This document shows, piece after piece, positions 1 to 7,287 of a stretch of 14,024 bases of DNA. Location of the stretch: positions 1 through 14,024 of the forward strand of contig CAKSWL010000031.1 in assembly GCA_934511335.1 (NCBI GenBank). Reading direction: 5' to 3'. Positions within the stretch are counted from its first letter, which is position 1. Each line of letters begins with the position of its first letter. This stretch comes from an uncultured Cloacibacillus sp. Its GTDB lineage: Bacteria; Synergistota; Synergistia; Synergistales; Synergistaceae. Made by a program: the position numbers and the translations under genes. The notes beneath the pieces are model-generated. The model saw only the letters and a list, made by a program, of their open reading frames with translations. It made no database searches and had not been told where the DNA came from.

Positions 1-111
1 GCGCAGGTCGCCGTGAGCAGAATAAAGACCGTAGGCCAGACACAGATATGGCAGGCGCAGAATCCCGTCGTGATCTTTTCGGCGGTGACGCGCGCCGCGA
101 AGGGAGCGTAA
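1..111 (+). CDS. cbiT: Cobalt-precorrin-6B C15-methyltransferase (decarboxylating), C-terminal end only
   Basis: This is the 3' end of a gene that begins before the window. Frame 1 is open from base 1 to a TAA at 109-111 and gives 36 residues. The tail contains QVAVSRIKTVG followed by WQAQNPVVIFSA. It resembles the last strands of CbiT/CobL-type methyltransferases, where a VSR...LGG...AxNPVFI pattern is usual. CbiT methylates C15 and decarboxylates the C12 acetate of cobalt-precorrin-7 in the anaerobic cobalamin pathway. The stop lies 4 bp before cbiF, as expected for one operon. Whether the gene is a stand-alone cbiT or the T half of a CbiE-CbiT fusion cannot be seen. The identification rests on a short tail and on context. 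Confidence 0.6.
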   Translation, partial: AQVAVSRIKTVGQTQIWQAQNPVVIFSAVTRAAKGA

Positions 112-115
112 GTCA

Positions 116-871
116 ATGATACATTTTGTCGGAGCGGGGCCGGGAGCCCCGGACCTCATCACTCTGCGCGGAGCGAAGCTCCTTGGGGAGGCGGGAATGA
201 TAATCTACGCCGGTTCGCTCGTGAACCCGGAGCTTCTGAAACACGCGAAGACGGGCTGCGAGATCCACGACAGCGCCGCTATGACGCTCGACGAGGTGAT
301 AGAAAAGCTGCGCGAAGCGCACGAGGCGGGTATCGACGCGGTGCGCCTCCACACGGGGGACCCCTCCATCTACGGCGCGATCCGCGAGCAGATGGACCGG
401 CTGAAGGCGCTTTCCATCCCCTACGACATCACGCCCGGCGTCAGCTCCTTCTGCGCCGCGGCCGCGGCCGCGGAGGTGGAATACACGCTGCCTTCGGTGA
501 GTCAGACGGTGATCATCACGCGCATGGAGGGACGCACGCCCGTCCCGGACAAAGAAAAGATACGGCTGCTCGCGCAGCATCAGGCTTCGATGGTGCTCTT
601 CCTCTCTACGGGGCTGATAGACGACCTCTGCGCCGAGCTGGTCATAGGCGGATATACCCCCGAAACAAAAACGGTGATGGTCTATAAGGCCTCATGGCCA
701 GAGCAGCGGGTGCTCCGCGCCACGCTCGCCACCCTGCCGCGGCTCGCGGCGGAGGCGGGGATAAAGAACACGGCGCTGATCCTCGTGGGCGACTTCCTCG
801 GCGACGAATACGAGCTTTCGAAGCTTTACGATAAACATTTTTCGCACGGCTTCCGCAAAGCCGCCGAATAA
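116..871 (+). CDS. cbiF: Cobalt-precorrin-4 C11-methyltransferase
   Basis: The protein is 251 aa, normal for the family. It transfers a methyl group from S-adenosylmethionine to C11 of cobalt-precorrin-4 in the cytoplasm. It shows the canonical corrinoid/SUMT methyltransferase fold motifs in order: GAGPGAPDL near residues 6-14, YAGSLVNPE at 31-39 (typical of CbiF/CobM), TGDPSIYGA at 80-88, PGVSSF at 107-112 and TRMEGRTP at 135-142. The C-terminus is the FSHGFR type common in CbiF. The ATG at 116 is preceded by AGGGAG at 101-106, inside the end of cbiT. An alanine run at residues 114-119 is encoded by three tandem CCGCGG units (456-473). The paralogues cbiH and cobA share the fold but not these subgroup motifs, so the assignment is firm. 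Confidence 0.95.
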   Translation: MIHFVGAGPGAPDLITLRGAKLLGEAGMIIYAGSLVNPELLKHAKTGCEIHDSAAMTLDEVIEKLREAHEAGIDAVRLHTGDPSIYGAIREQMDRLKALSIPYDITPGVSSFCAAAAAAEVEYTLPSVSQTVIITRMEGRTPVPDKEKIRLLAQHQASMVLFLSTGLIDDLCAELVIGGYTPETKTVMVYKASWPEQRVLRATLATLPRLAAEAGIKNTALILVGDFLGDEYELSKLYDKHFSHGFRKAAE

Positions 872-874
872 GAG

Positions 875-1813
875 ATGAAGCTCCACGCGGCGGCATTCTC
901 GCAAGAGGGGGCGGCGCTCGCCCTTCGGATCGCGCGGGCCTTCGGCGGCACGGCCTGGTCTCCCGAAAGATACGCGGGCGGGGGAGTGCTTCCCTTCGGC
1001 GCTTCGCTCGGCGACTGGACCGGCGCGCGATTTTCGGAAAGCGAGGCGTTGGTCTTCGTCTCTTCCTGCGGCATTGCGGTGCGCGCCGTCGCGCCATACC
1101 TTAAAGGCAAAGAGCGGGACCCGGCGGTCGTCGTCACCGACGAACGCGGCGCAAGCGTCATCTCCCTGCTCTCGGGGCATCTCGGCGGCGCCAACGAGCT
1201 TGCGCGGCGCATCGCCGAGATCATCGGGGGCCGCCCCGTAATCACCACCGCCACCGACGTAAACGGCATCACGCCGCCCGACTCGTGGGCGGTGGAGAAC
1301 GGCTGCGCGATCGAAAACCTGCCCGCCGCAAAGCGTGTCGCCGCGGAGCTGCTTGCGGGACACACCGTCGGCGTCGCCGTCACCGACGAACTGCAGCCGG
1401 CCCCCTACCCCGTCACGCTGTGGCTGCGGCCGAAGAATCTGGCCGTCGGCGTCGGCTGCAAGCGCGGTACGGAGCCGGAGCTGCTGCGCGGATGTTTTTT
1501 AGATTTTATGAAAAAGAGCGGCTATTCTCCGCTCTCGGCCGCCGTCGTCGCCTCTGTCGAACAAAAAAAGGACGAGGCGGCGATCGCTGGTCTTGCGGAA
1601 TTTTATCAAATACCTTTTGAGACCTTCACGGCGGCTGAGCTGATGGCGCTGCCGGGCGAGTTCACCCCTTCGCCCGCAGCGATGGCGGCGGTCGGGGCCG
1701 ACAACGTCTGCGAACGCGCGGCGCTTGCGGCATCGCGGGGCGGCTACATGGTGCGCCTCAAGACAAAATACCCCGGCATCACCTTCGCGCTGGCAAGAAA
1801 AAGGAGTCTGTGA
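875..1813 (+). CDS. cbiG: Cobalt-precorrin-5A hydrolase
   Basis: The protein is 312 aa, somewhat shorter than many CbiG proteins. CbiG opens the delta-lactone of cobalt-precorrin-5A and releases acetaldehyde, the step that marks the anaerobic, early-cobalt pathway. The N-terminal domain carries CGIAVRAVAP (65-74) and VTDERG...SLLSGHLGGAN (87-107). TATDVNG follows at 125-131. The C-terminal domain starts near LAVGVGCKRGT (189-199) and has SVEQKKDE (227-234) and a final VGADNVCERAAL-like segment. The variable middle domain is compact, which explains the length. The gene starts 3 bp after the cbiF stop with only AAGAG directly adjacent as a poor ribosome site, so translation probably depends on coupling to cbiF. 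No alternative start fits the N-terminal strand better. Confidence 0.93.
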   Translation: MKLHAAAFSQEGAALALRIARAFGGTAWSPERYAGGGVLPFGASLGDWTGARFSESEALVFVSSCGIAVRAVAPYLKGKERDPAVVVTDERGASVISLLSGHLGGANELARRIAEIIGGRPVITTATDVNGITPPDSWAVENGCAIENLPAAKRVAAELLAGHTVGVAVTDELQPAPYPVTLWLRPKNLAVGVGCKRGTEPELLRGCFLDFMKKSGYSPLSAAVVASVEQKKDEAAIAGLAEFYQIPFETFTAAELMALPGEFTPSPAAMAAVGADNVCERAALAASRGGYMVRLKTKYPGITFALARKRSL

Positions 1814-1816
1814 TTT

Positions 1817-2971
1817 ATGGCTGCGGAAATAAAGATCGCCGGATTGGATTATCGGTCGGCCGCCGTCGACATCCGGGAAAAATTCACCTTCACCGAAAGC
1901 GAGCGGCGCGCGCTGCTGCGTGAAGTCGCCCCTTATGCACAGGAGGCGGTCCTCATCTCCACCTGCAACCGCACGGAGCTGGCCGTCGTTTCAGAAGAGG
2001 AGCCCGCGGAGCTGCTGCACCGCGCGCGCGGCTGCGGCAATTTTTTCTCACTGCGCGGAGAGGCCGCCGTCACGCGCATCTTCGAGATCGCCGCGGGGCT
2101 TCACTCACAGATACCGCTTGAGGATCAGATCCTGGGGCAGATGAAGGATGCGCTCGCCGCCTCGCGCGAGGAAAAAACCTGCGGAGCGCTGCTCGGGCAG
2201 CTTTTTCAGCGCGCGGTCACGGCGGGCAAGGAGATCCGCACCAAATACAAGGCGCTGCCGCACGAATGTTCCGCGGCGGCGGCGGCCTGCACGGCGGCGG
2301 CGGAAGGGTTCAAATCTCTGCACGGAGTCCCCGCCCTCGTCGTCGGCAGCGGCGAAATGGGCATGATCGCGGCGCAGCTGCTGCACGACCGCGGCGCGGC
2401 GGTGCGCATGACGCGCCGCCGCTGCCGTAAGGACGGCGCGCAGCCGCCCTCCGGCGTAGAGCTGATCCCCTATGAGAGAAGATACGAGGCGCTGCGGGAA
2501 TGCCGCCTCGTGATCTGCGCGACGGCAAGCCCGCACTTCGTCCTCACGGCAGAAGAATTCCCCGACGACGGCGTAGCTAGGATGATGATAGACCTCGCCG
2601 TCCCGCGCGACATCGAACCGGCCTTCATGAAGCGCCCCTCGGTGACGCTGGTGGACATGGACGGCTTAGGACGCGGCGTACTGCCGGCGGATTTCCTGCG
2701 GGAGATCAAAAAAAGCGTCGCGGAGCACACCCGGCGCTTTCACGAATGGCGGCAGATACATGAATGCATGCCCTATATAGAAGACGTCTGCTCCTTCGCC
2801 GAGCGCGAACTGGCAAGCGAGCTCGGCTGCGAAAGCGACGAAGAATACTCGCGCGTAAAGGCCGCCTCCCGCAGCATGATGAACAAACTTCTCTTCTCAT
2901 TAAAAGAAAGGGTTGATATCGATATGGCAAAAGAATGTTACTGCGCGCTCGCAAAGGCGGCGCAAAGATGA
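1817..2971 (+). CDS. hemA: Glutamyl-tRNA reductase (divergent)
   Basis: The protein is 384 aa, shorter than the usual 400-450. GluTR reduces glutamyl-tRNA(Glu) to glutamate-1-semialdehyde with NADPH, the first step of the C5 route to 5-aminolevulinate. STCNRTE at 48-54 contains the thioester-forming cysteine (Cys50). VVGSGEMGMIAAQLL at 175-189 is the NADPH-binding loop. DLAVPRDIEP lies at 259-268 and a C-terminal dimerisation segment includes NKLLFSLKE (356-364). The usual block H-x(5)-SGLDSMVLGEPQILGQ is altered here: GLHSQIPLEDQILGQ, with Arg87 where the conserved histidine normally stands. AAGGAG at 1801-1806 supports the ATG at 1817. The stop overlaps the next start by 4 bp (ATGA). HemL is encoded further down the same operon, completing the C5 pair. 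Confidence 0.92.
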   Translation: MAAEIKIAGLDYRSAAVDIREKFTFTESERRALLREVAPYAQEAVLISTCNRTELAVVSEEEPAELLHRARGCGNFFSLRGEAAVTRIFEIAAGLHSQIPLEDQILGQMKDALAASREEKTCGALLGQLFQRAVTAGKEIRTKYKALPHECSAAAAACTAAAEGFKSLHGVPALVVGSGEMGMIAAQLLHDRGAAVRMTRRRCRKDGAQPPSGVELIPYERRYEALRECRLVICATASPHFVLTAEEFPDDGVARMMIDLAVPRDIEPAFMKRPSVTLVDMDGLGRGVLPADFLREIKKSVAEHTRRFHEWRQIHECMPYIEDVCSFAERELASELGCESDEEYSRVKAASRSMMNKLLFSLKERVDIDMAKECYCALAKAAQR

Positions 2972-3705
2972 TATACGTCGTCGGCTTAGGCCCCGGAGGG
3001 CCTGAACAGATAACGCCGCGGGCGCTTTCAGCGCTGGAAAAATGCGATCTGATCGTCGGCTACAAAGCCTACATAGAGCTGATCCGCCCTCTCTTTGAGG
3101 GACGCAAAGAGCTCGTCGCCTCGCCGATGAAAAAGGAGCGTGCGCGCTGTGAGGAGGCGCTTTCGCTTTCGCTCTCCGGCCGCACCGTCGGGCTCGTATC
3201 CAGCGGCGACCCGGGAATATACGGGATGGCGGGGATCATGCTGGAGGTGGCGCAGGACAAGACGGAAGTAGAGATAGTCCCCGGCATCACCGCCGCCGCG
3301 AGCGCCGCCTCGATACTCGGCGCGCCGCTGATGCACGACTTCGCGGTGATCAGCCTCAGCGACCTGCTGACGCCGTGGGAACTTATCGAAAGGCGGCTGC
3401 GCGCCGCCGCGGAGGCTGATTTCATCATCTGCATCTACAACCCCGCGAGCCACGGACGCCCCGGCCACCTCGCGCGCGCCGCGGCGATCCTCATGGAAAA
3501 ACTGCCGAAAGACCGCGCCGCCGGCTGGGTGCGCAACGCCGGCCGCGACGGGGAGAGCCGCGGGCTCACCACGCTCGACGGACTGAAAGAGGCGCCGATA
3601 GACATGTTCTGCACCGTGATAATCGGCAACTCCGCCACCCGCGTGATAAACGGACACCTGGTAACGCCGCGCGGCTACCGGCAAACCGAAGAGGACGAGG
3701 GCTGA
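2968..3705 (+). CDS. cbiH: Cobalt-factor III / precorrin-3B C17-methyltransferase (ring contraction)
   Basis: The protein is 245 aa. It methylates C17 and drives contraction of the macrocycle in the anaerobic pathway. Motifs are GLGPGGPE (6-13), GYKAYI (31-36, characteristic of CbiH/CobJ), SSGDPGIYGMA (78-88), PGITAA (105-110), SLSDLLTPW (129-137), YNPASHGRP (157-165), IIGNS (218-222) and TPRGY (233-237). The frame stays open 11 codons upstream to an ATG at 2935. I chose the ATG at 2968 because it begins exactly at the MIYVVGLGPG first strand, forms an ATGA overlap with hemA, and has AAGGCGG about 8 bp upstream. There is no C-terminal extension (ferredoxin-like or CbiG fusion) as seen in some CbiH proteins. 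The next gene starts 1 bp after the stop. Confidence 0.95.
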   Translation: MIYVVGLGPGGPEQITPRALSALEKCDLIVGYKAYIELIRPLFEGRKELVASPMKKERARCEEALSLSLSGRTVGLVSSGDPGIYGMAGIMLEVAQDKTEVEIVPGITAAASAASILGAPLMHDFAVISLSDLLTPWELIERRLRAAAEADFIICIYNPASHGRPGHLARAAAILMEKLPKDRAAGWVRNAGRDGESRGLTTLDGLKEAPIDMFCTVIIGNSATRVINGHLVTPRGYRQTEEDEG

Positions 3706-3706
3706 G

Positions 3707-4942
3707 ATGGAGCGGCGGATACTGCTTTTCGGCGGCACCACCGAGGGGCGCGAACTGACGCGCTTCGGACTGCCGCTCATATATTCGGTCGCCACCACCT
3801 ACGGCGCGGAGCTGGTGCGCGGAGCGGAAAACACCGTAGCCGTCGTCGGGCGCATGAACGCCGAAGAGATGGAGAAATTCATCAGAGATTCGGGAATCGC
3901 CTGCGTCATCGACGCAACACACCCCTACGCACGCGAAGCCCGCGAGAACATCCGCGCCGCCTGCGCCGCCGCCGGCACGCCGCTTATGCGCGTGCAGCGC
4001 AAAGAAAGCGCAGCCGACGGCGACGTCGTTCGTGTGAAGAGCGCGGAAGAGGCGGCCAGCTACCTTGAGGAGACGACGGGCAACATCCTGCTGACCACCG
4101 GCAGCAAAGAGCTTGAGGCGTTCGCCCGCGTCAGCGCGCGCGCGCGGCTTTTCGCGCGGGTGCTGCCCGACCCCGAGGTAATAAAAAAATGCGCCGCGTG
4201 CGGCTTTGACAGCGGACATATCATCGCGATGCAGGGCCCCTTCAGCCTGCGCATGAACGAGGAGATGATCCGCTTAACGGGCGCGCGCTGGCTCGTCACC
4301 AAGGACGGCGGCGCCGCCGGCGGCCTGGAAGAAAAGATCGCGGCGGCGCGCAGCTGTAAGGCGCGCGTCGTCATGATCGAGCGGCCGCATGAAGAAGGCG
4401 GACACAGCTGCGCCGAGGCGCTGCGCTGGGCGCGCCGGATCCTCGGCCTCTCGCGCCCGCCGCTCTTTCCGTTGCTGACGGACATGGAGGGACGCTCCGC
4501 GGTGATCGCGGGCGGCGGGCGGATCGCGGCGCGGCGCGCGGCGACGCTGGTGAAATGCGGCGCGGCGGTGACCGCCGTCAGCCCCGAATTCTGTCCGGAG
4601 TTCAAGGAGCTGAAATGCCGGTGCGAGAAAAAGCTCTGGGAGCCGGAAGACCTAGAGGGCGCGGCGCTCGCGGTGGCGGCGACCGACGACGAAAAGGTCA
4701 ACGCCGCCGTCGGCGCCGAGGCAAAACGGCGCGGCATACCGGTAAGCGTGGCAGACAGCGCGGCGGACTGCAGCTTTTATTTTCCCTCTCTCGTAACGAG
4801 CGGCGAGGTCTCGGCCTCAGTTTCGGCGGGGGCGCTTTCCCCTGCGCTGACGCACAGGCTCGCAGATCGTCTCCGCTCCGTCTGGGACGAGTGGGTGAAA
4901 GAGGAGCGCGCCGCTTTGGAGGACCAAAGAAATCATGGATAA
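3707..4942 (+). CDS. cbiJ-sirC: Fusion: cobalt-precorrin-6A reductase (CbiJ) + precorrin-2 dehydrogenase (SirC-like)
   Basis: One uninterrupted 411-aa frame joins two NAD(P)H-linked enzymes. Residues 1-248 are CbiJ/CobK, which reduces cobalt-precorrin-6A. It shows GGTTEGR (9-15), IDATHPYA (68-75), QGPFS (176-180) and TKDGG (198-202). Residues about 253-411 match precorrin-2 dehydrogenase (SirC, or the N-terminal half of CysG/Met8p). That part has the dinucleotide loop AGGGRIAARR (268-277), AATDDEKVN (324-332, including the aspartate pair expected near the active site), CSFYFPS (355-361) and SAGALSPAL (373-381). SirC oxidises precorrin-2 to sirohydrochlorin, the substrate for early cobalt insertion. 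The protein thus combines an early and a late step of one pathway. I read no frameshift at the join. GAGGACGAGG (3691-3700) supports the ATG. The stop overlaps hemC by 8 bp. Whether the SirC half also chelates metal, as Met8p does, cannot be told. Confidence 0.92.
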   Translation: MERRILLFGGTTEGRELTRFGLPLIYSVATTYGAELVRGAENTVAVVGRMNAEEMEKFIRDSGIACVIDATHPYAREARENIRAACAAAGTPLMRVQRKESAADGDVVRVKSAEEAASYLEETTGNILLTTGSKELEAFARVSARARLFARVLPDPEVIKKCAACGFDSGHIIAMQGPFSLRMNEEMIRLTGARWLVTKDGGAAGGLEEKIAAARSCKARVVMIERPHEEGGHSCAEALRWARRILGLSRPPLFPLLTDMEGRSAVIAGGGRIAARRAATLVKCGAAVTAVSPEFCPEFKELKCRCEKKLWEPEDLEGAALAVAATDDEKVNAAVGAEAKRRGIPVSVADSAADCSFYFPSLVTSGEVSASVSAGALSPALTHRLADRLRSVWDEWVKEERAALEDQRNHG

Positions 4943-5837
4943 AAGAATCATTCGTTTCGGAAGCAGAAGGAGCGCGCTCGCGCTCGCGCAGACAAAGCTC
5001 GTGATGGAAGCGGTGGCCCGCGCCCACCCCGAGCTTGCGGTCGAGCTCGTCGCGATGGAGACCACCGGGGACAGAAATATGAAGCCCTTCTCCGAAGCCT
5101 CCGATAAATTCGGCATCAAAGGACTTTTCACCCAGGAGCTTGAGGAGGCGCTGCTGTCGGGGGCCATCGACGTCGCCGTCCACAGCCTAAAAGATATGCC
5201 GATGAACGCAAACCCGGCGCTGCCGCTCGTCGCCTATTCAAAACGCGAGGACCCGCGCGACGCGCTCGTCCTGCCGGAGGGGCGGACGGAGCTCGGGACG
5301 GGCGCCATCGGCTGCTCCGCAGCGCGGCGGCGCGTACAGCTCGCGGCGCTCTACCCCGGCGCGCGCGTCGAACCGGTGCGCGGCAACGTCAACACCCGTC
5401 TGCGCAAGCTCGACGGCGGGGAATTCTCCGCGCTCGTGCTCGCGGCGGCCGGCCTCAAACGGCTCGGCCTCGAGGGACGCGCCGCCAGATATTTTGAGAC
5501 GGACGAAATGATCCCCGCGCCGGGGCAGGGTATCCTGGCCTGCCAGGGACGCGCGGGGGAGGACTATTACTATCTGGCGGCGGTGCGCGACGAAGAGGCG
5601 GCGGCCTGCGCCGCGGCGGAACGGGCCTTCTCCGCCGCGCTCGGCGGCGGCTGCACCGCGCCCGTGGGAGCCTTCGCCAGCCTTGACGGCGAAGAGATAA
5701 CGATCGTTGGGCTCTGCGCCGACGAAAGCGGCCGCGACATCCGCCGCGGCACGGCGCGCGGAGCCATAAAAGAAAAGACCGTCATCGCGGCGAGGCTCGC
5801 GCAGGAACTTTCAAGGGGGAAGAGCTATGACAGATAA
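4935..5837 (+). CDS. hemC: Hydroxymethylbilane synthase (porphobilinogen deaminase)
   Basis: The protein is 300 aa, typical length. It polymerises four porphobilinogen molecules into hydroxymethylbilane in the cytoplasm. Motifs are GSRRSALALAQT (9-20), KGLFTQELEEAL (62-73), DVAVHSLKDMP (79-89, with the catalytic aspartate at 87), RGNVNTRLRKLD (149-160) and PAPGQGILA (194-202). Cys240 in LGGGCTAPVGAF is the attachment site of the dipyrromethane cofactor. The frequent EGGC there is replaced by GGGC, a mild change. The ATG at 4935 lies 8 bp inside the end of cbiJ-sirC and has GGAGGA at 4918-4923. Its own stop overlaps cobA-hemD by 11 bp. Product and substrate fit the neighbouring hemB and hemD genes. 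Confidence 0.97.
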   Translation: MDKRIIRFGSRRSALALAQTKLVMEAVARAHPELAVELVAMETTGDRNMKPFSEASDKFGIKGLFTQELEEALLSGAIDVAVHSLKDMPMNANPALPLVAYSKREDPRDALVLPEGRTELGTGAIGCSAARRRVQLAALYPGARVEPVRGNVNTRLRKLDGGEFSALVLAAAGLKRLGLEGRAARYFETDEMIPAPGQGILACQGRAGEDYYYLAAVRDEEAAACAAAERAFSAALGGGCTAPVGAFASLDGEEITIVGLCADESGRDIRRGTARGAIKEKTVIAARLAQELSRGKSYDR

Positions 5838-7287
5838 AAAAGGAAGCGTGGCGCTCATCGGCGCGGGCCCCGGAGAGGCGGGGCTCTTCACTCTGCGCGG
5901 CCGCGAATTGCTTGAGGCCGCCGATTGTGTAGTCTACGACCGGCTCGTCGGCGACGGCGTACTCGCGATGATGCCGGCGGCGGCGGAAAAGATCAGCGTC
6001 GGCAAGACCGGCGGCGGCCCCTCCGCGCCCCAGCGCGAGATCGAAGAGATTCTTGTGCGCGAGGCGAAAAAGGGGCGGCGCGTCGCGCGGCTCAAGGGCG
6101 GCGACCCCTTCATGTTCGGGCGCGGCGGCGAGGAGATCGAGGCGCTGAACCGCGAAGGCATCCCCTTTGAAGTCGTCCCCGGCGTCACCTCGGCGCTCGC
6201 TGGGCCGGCCTGCGCCGGCATCCCCGTCACGCACCGAGGCATCGCGCGCTCCGTCCACATCATCACGGCACACACTAAAGAGGGGACCATCGCGCCCGTC
6301 GATTACGAGTCGCTCGCCAAGCTCGGCGGCACGCTCGTCTTCCTCATGGGGGCCGGCGCCGCCGCCGAAATCTGCGCGGCGCTCATGAACGCCGGCATGG
6401 GGGCGGACACTCCCGCCGCCGCCGTGGAGAACGCAAGCACGGCGGCTCAGCGCCTCATCGGCGGCACGCTCGCGACCCTTGCCGCCGCCTGCGCAAGGCA
6501 AAAACTGAAATCTCCCGCGCTGATCGTCGTCGGCGCGGTAACGGCCTTCGCGGAAGAATTCGCCTGGAAAAAATTCCTGCCGCTCGCGGGACACAAGATA
6601 ATCGTCACCCGCCCGCGCGAACGGGCGGGAAGGCTTGCGGCGATGCTCCGCGAACGAGGCGCGGAGGTGGTGGAACTGCCCAGCATCAGCACGCGCCGGA
6701 TCTGCGCCGAGCCGCCGGACTTTTCAAAATACGGCTGGCTCGGCTTCACGAGCATGACCGGCGTGGAGGCGCTCTTCGCGCTGCTCGCGGAAAGGGGCCG
6801 CGACGTCCGTTCCCTCGGTGCGGCAAAGATCGCGGCGATCGGCCCCGCGACCGCGAAGGCGCTGAGGGAGCGCGGCCTGCTCACAGACTACATGCCGGAG
6901 GTATACGACGGCGTCCACTTGGCGCGCGGCCTCGCCGCGCTCGCCAAAGATACGCCCATTTTGATGATCCGCGCGAAAGAGGGCTCGCCCGAACTGACGG
7001 CGGAGCTCGCGGCGCGGGAACTCGACTTCACCGAACTGCCGCTGTATGAGACAATATACGAAAAGGCCGAGACCATCCCGCAGGGCGCGGACACGGCGAT
7101 CTTCACGAGCGCCTCCACAGTGCGCGGCTTCAAGGCGGCGATGCCGGAGCTTACAATAGAACGCGCCTGCTGCATCGGCGAACAGACGGCGGCTGAAGCG
7201 CGCCGCGCCGGCTTCAAACGGATAATAACGGCTCAAAAGGCGACCTTGGAGAGCCTCATAAATACTTTGGAGGAAGATATAAGATGA
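5827..7287 (+). CDS. cobA-hemD: Fusion: uroporphyrinogen-III C-methyltransferase (CobA/SUMT) + uroporphyrinogen-III synthase (HemD)
   Basis: The protein is 486 aa. Residues 1-245 are SUMT, which makes precorrin-2 by methylating C2 and C7 of uroporphyrinogen III. Its motifs are GAGPGEAGL (12-20), YDRLV (37-41), LKGGDPFMFGRGGEE (89-103), PGVTSA (118-123) and GIPVTHRG (131-138). From about residue 254 to the end lies HemD, which cyclises hydroxymethylbilane with inversion of ring D. It begins AGHKIIVTRPRERAGRLA and contains GFTSMTG (306-312), IGPATAKALRERG (338-350), FTSAST (426-431) and IGEQTAAEARRAG (450-462). This fusion is well known in Firmicutes and related anaerobes. It lets the synthase hand uroporphyrinogen III to the corrinoid/siroheme branch. 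The ATG lies inside the end of hemC with an AAGGGGGAAGAG purine run just upstream. Confidence 0.96.
   Translation: MTDKKGSVALIGAGPGEAGLFTLRGRELLEAADCVVYDRLVGDGVLAMMPAAAEKISVGKTGGGPSAPQREIEEILVREAKKGRRVARLKGGDPFMFGRGGEEIEALNREGIPFEVVPGVTSALAGPACAGIPVTHRGIARSVHIITAHTKEGTIAPVDYESLAKLGGTLVFLMGAGAAAEICAALMNAGMGADTPAAAVENASTAAQRLIGGTLATLAAACARQKLKSPALIVVGAVTAFAEEFAWKKFLPLAGHKIIVTRPRERAGRLAAMLRERGAEVVELPSISTRRICAEPPDFSKYGWLGFTSMTGVEALFALLAERGRDVRSLGAAKIAAIGPATAKALRERGLLTDYMPEVYDGVHLARGLAALAKDTPILMIRAKEGSPELTAELAARELDFTELPLYETIYEKAETIPQGADTAIFTSASTVRGFKAAMPELTIERACCIGEQTAAEARRAGFKRIITAQKATLESLINTLEEDIR

Noticed and set aside
2935..2967. Upstream ATG giving cbiH an 11-residue N-terminal extension
   Set aside because: The extension lies inside hemA and precedes the usual first residue of the family. 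The ATG at 2968 overlaps the hemA stop and matches the MIYVVGLGPG start.
3707..4942. Frameshift or assembly join as an explanation for the CbiJ-SirC fusion
   Set aside because: The frame passes from the CbiJ end (ARRILGLSRPP) into the SirC start without a stop or odd codon run, and both halves keep all key motifs. No sign of an error is visible in the sequence itself.
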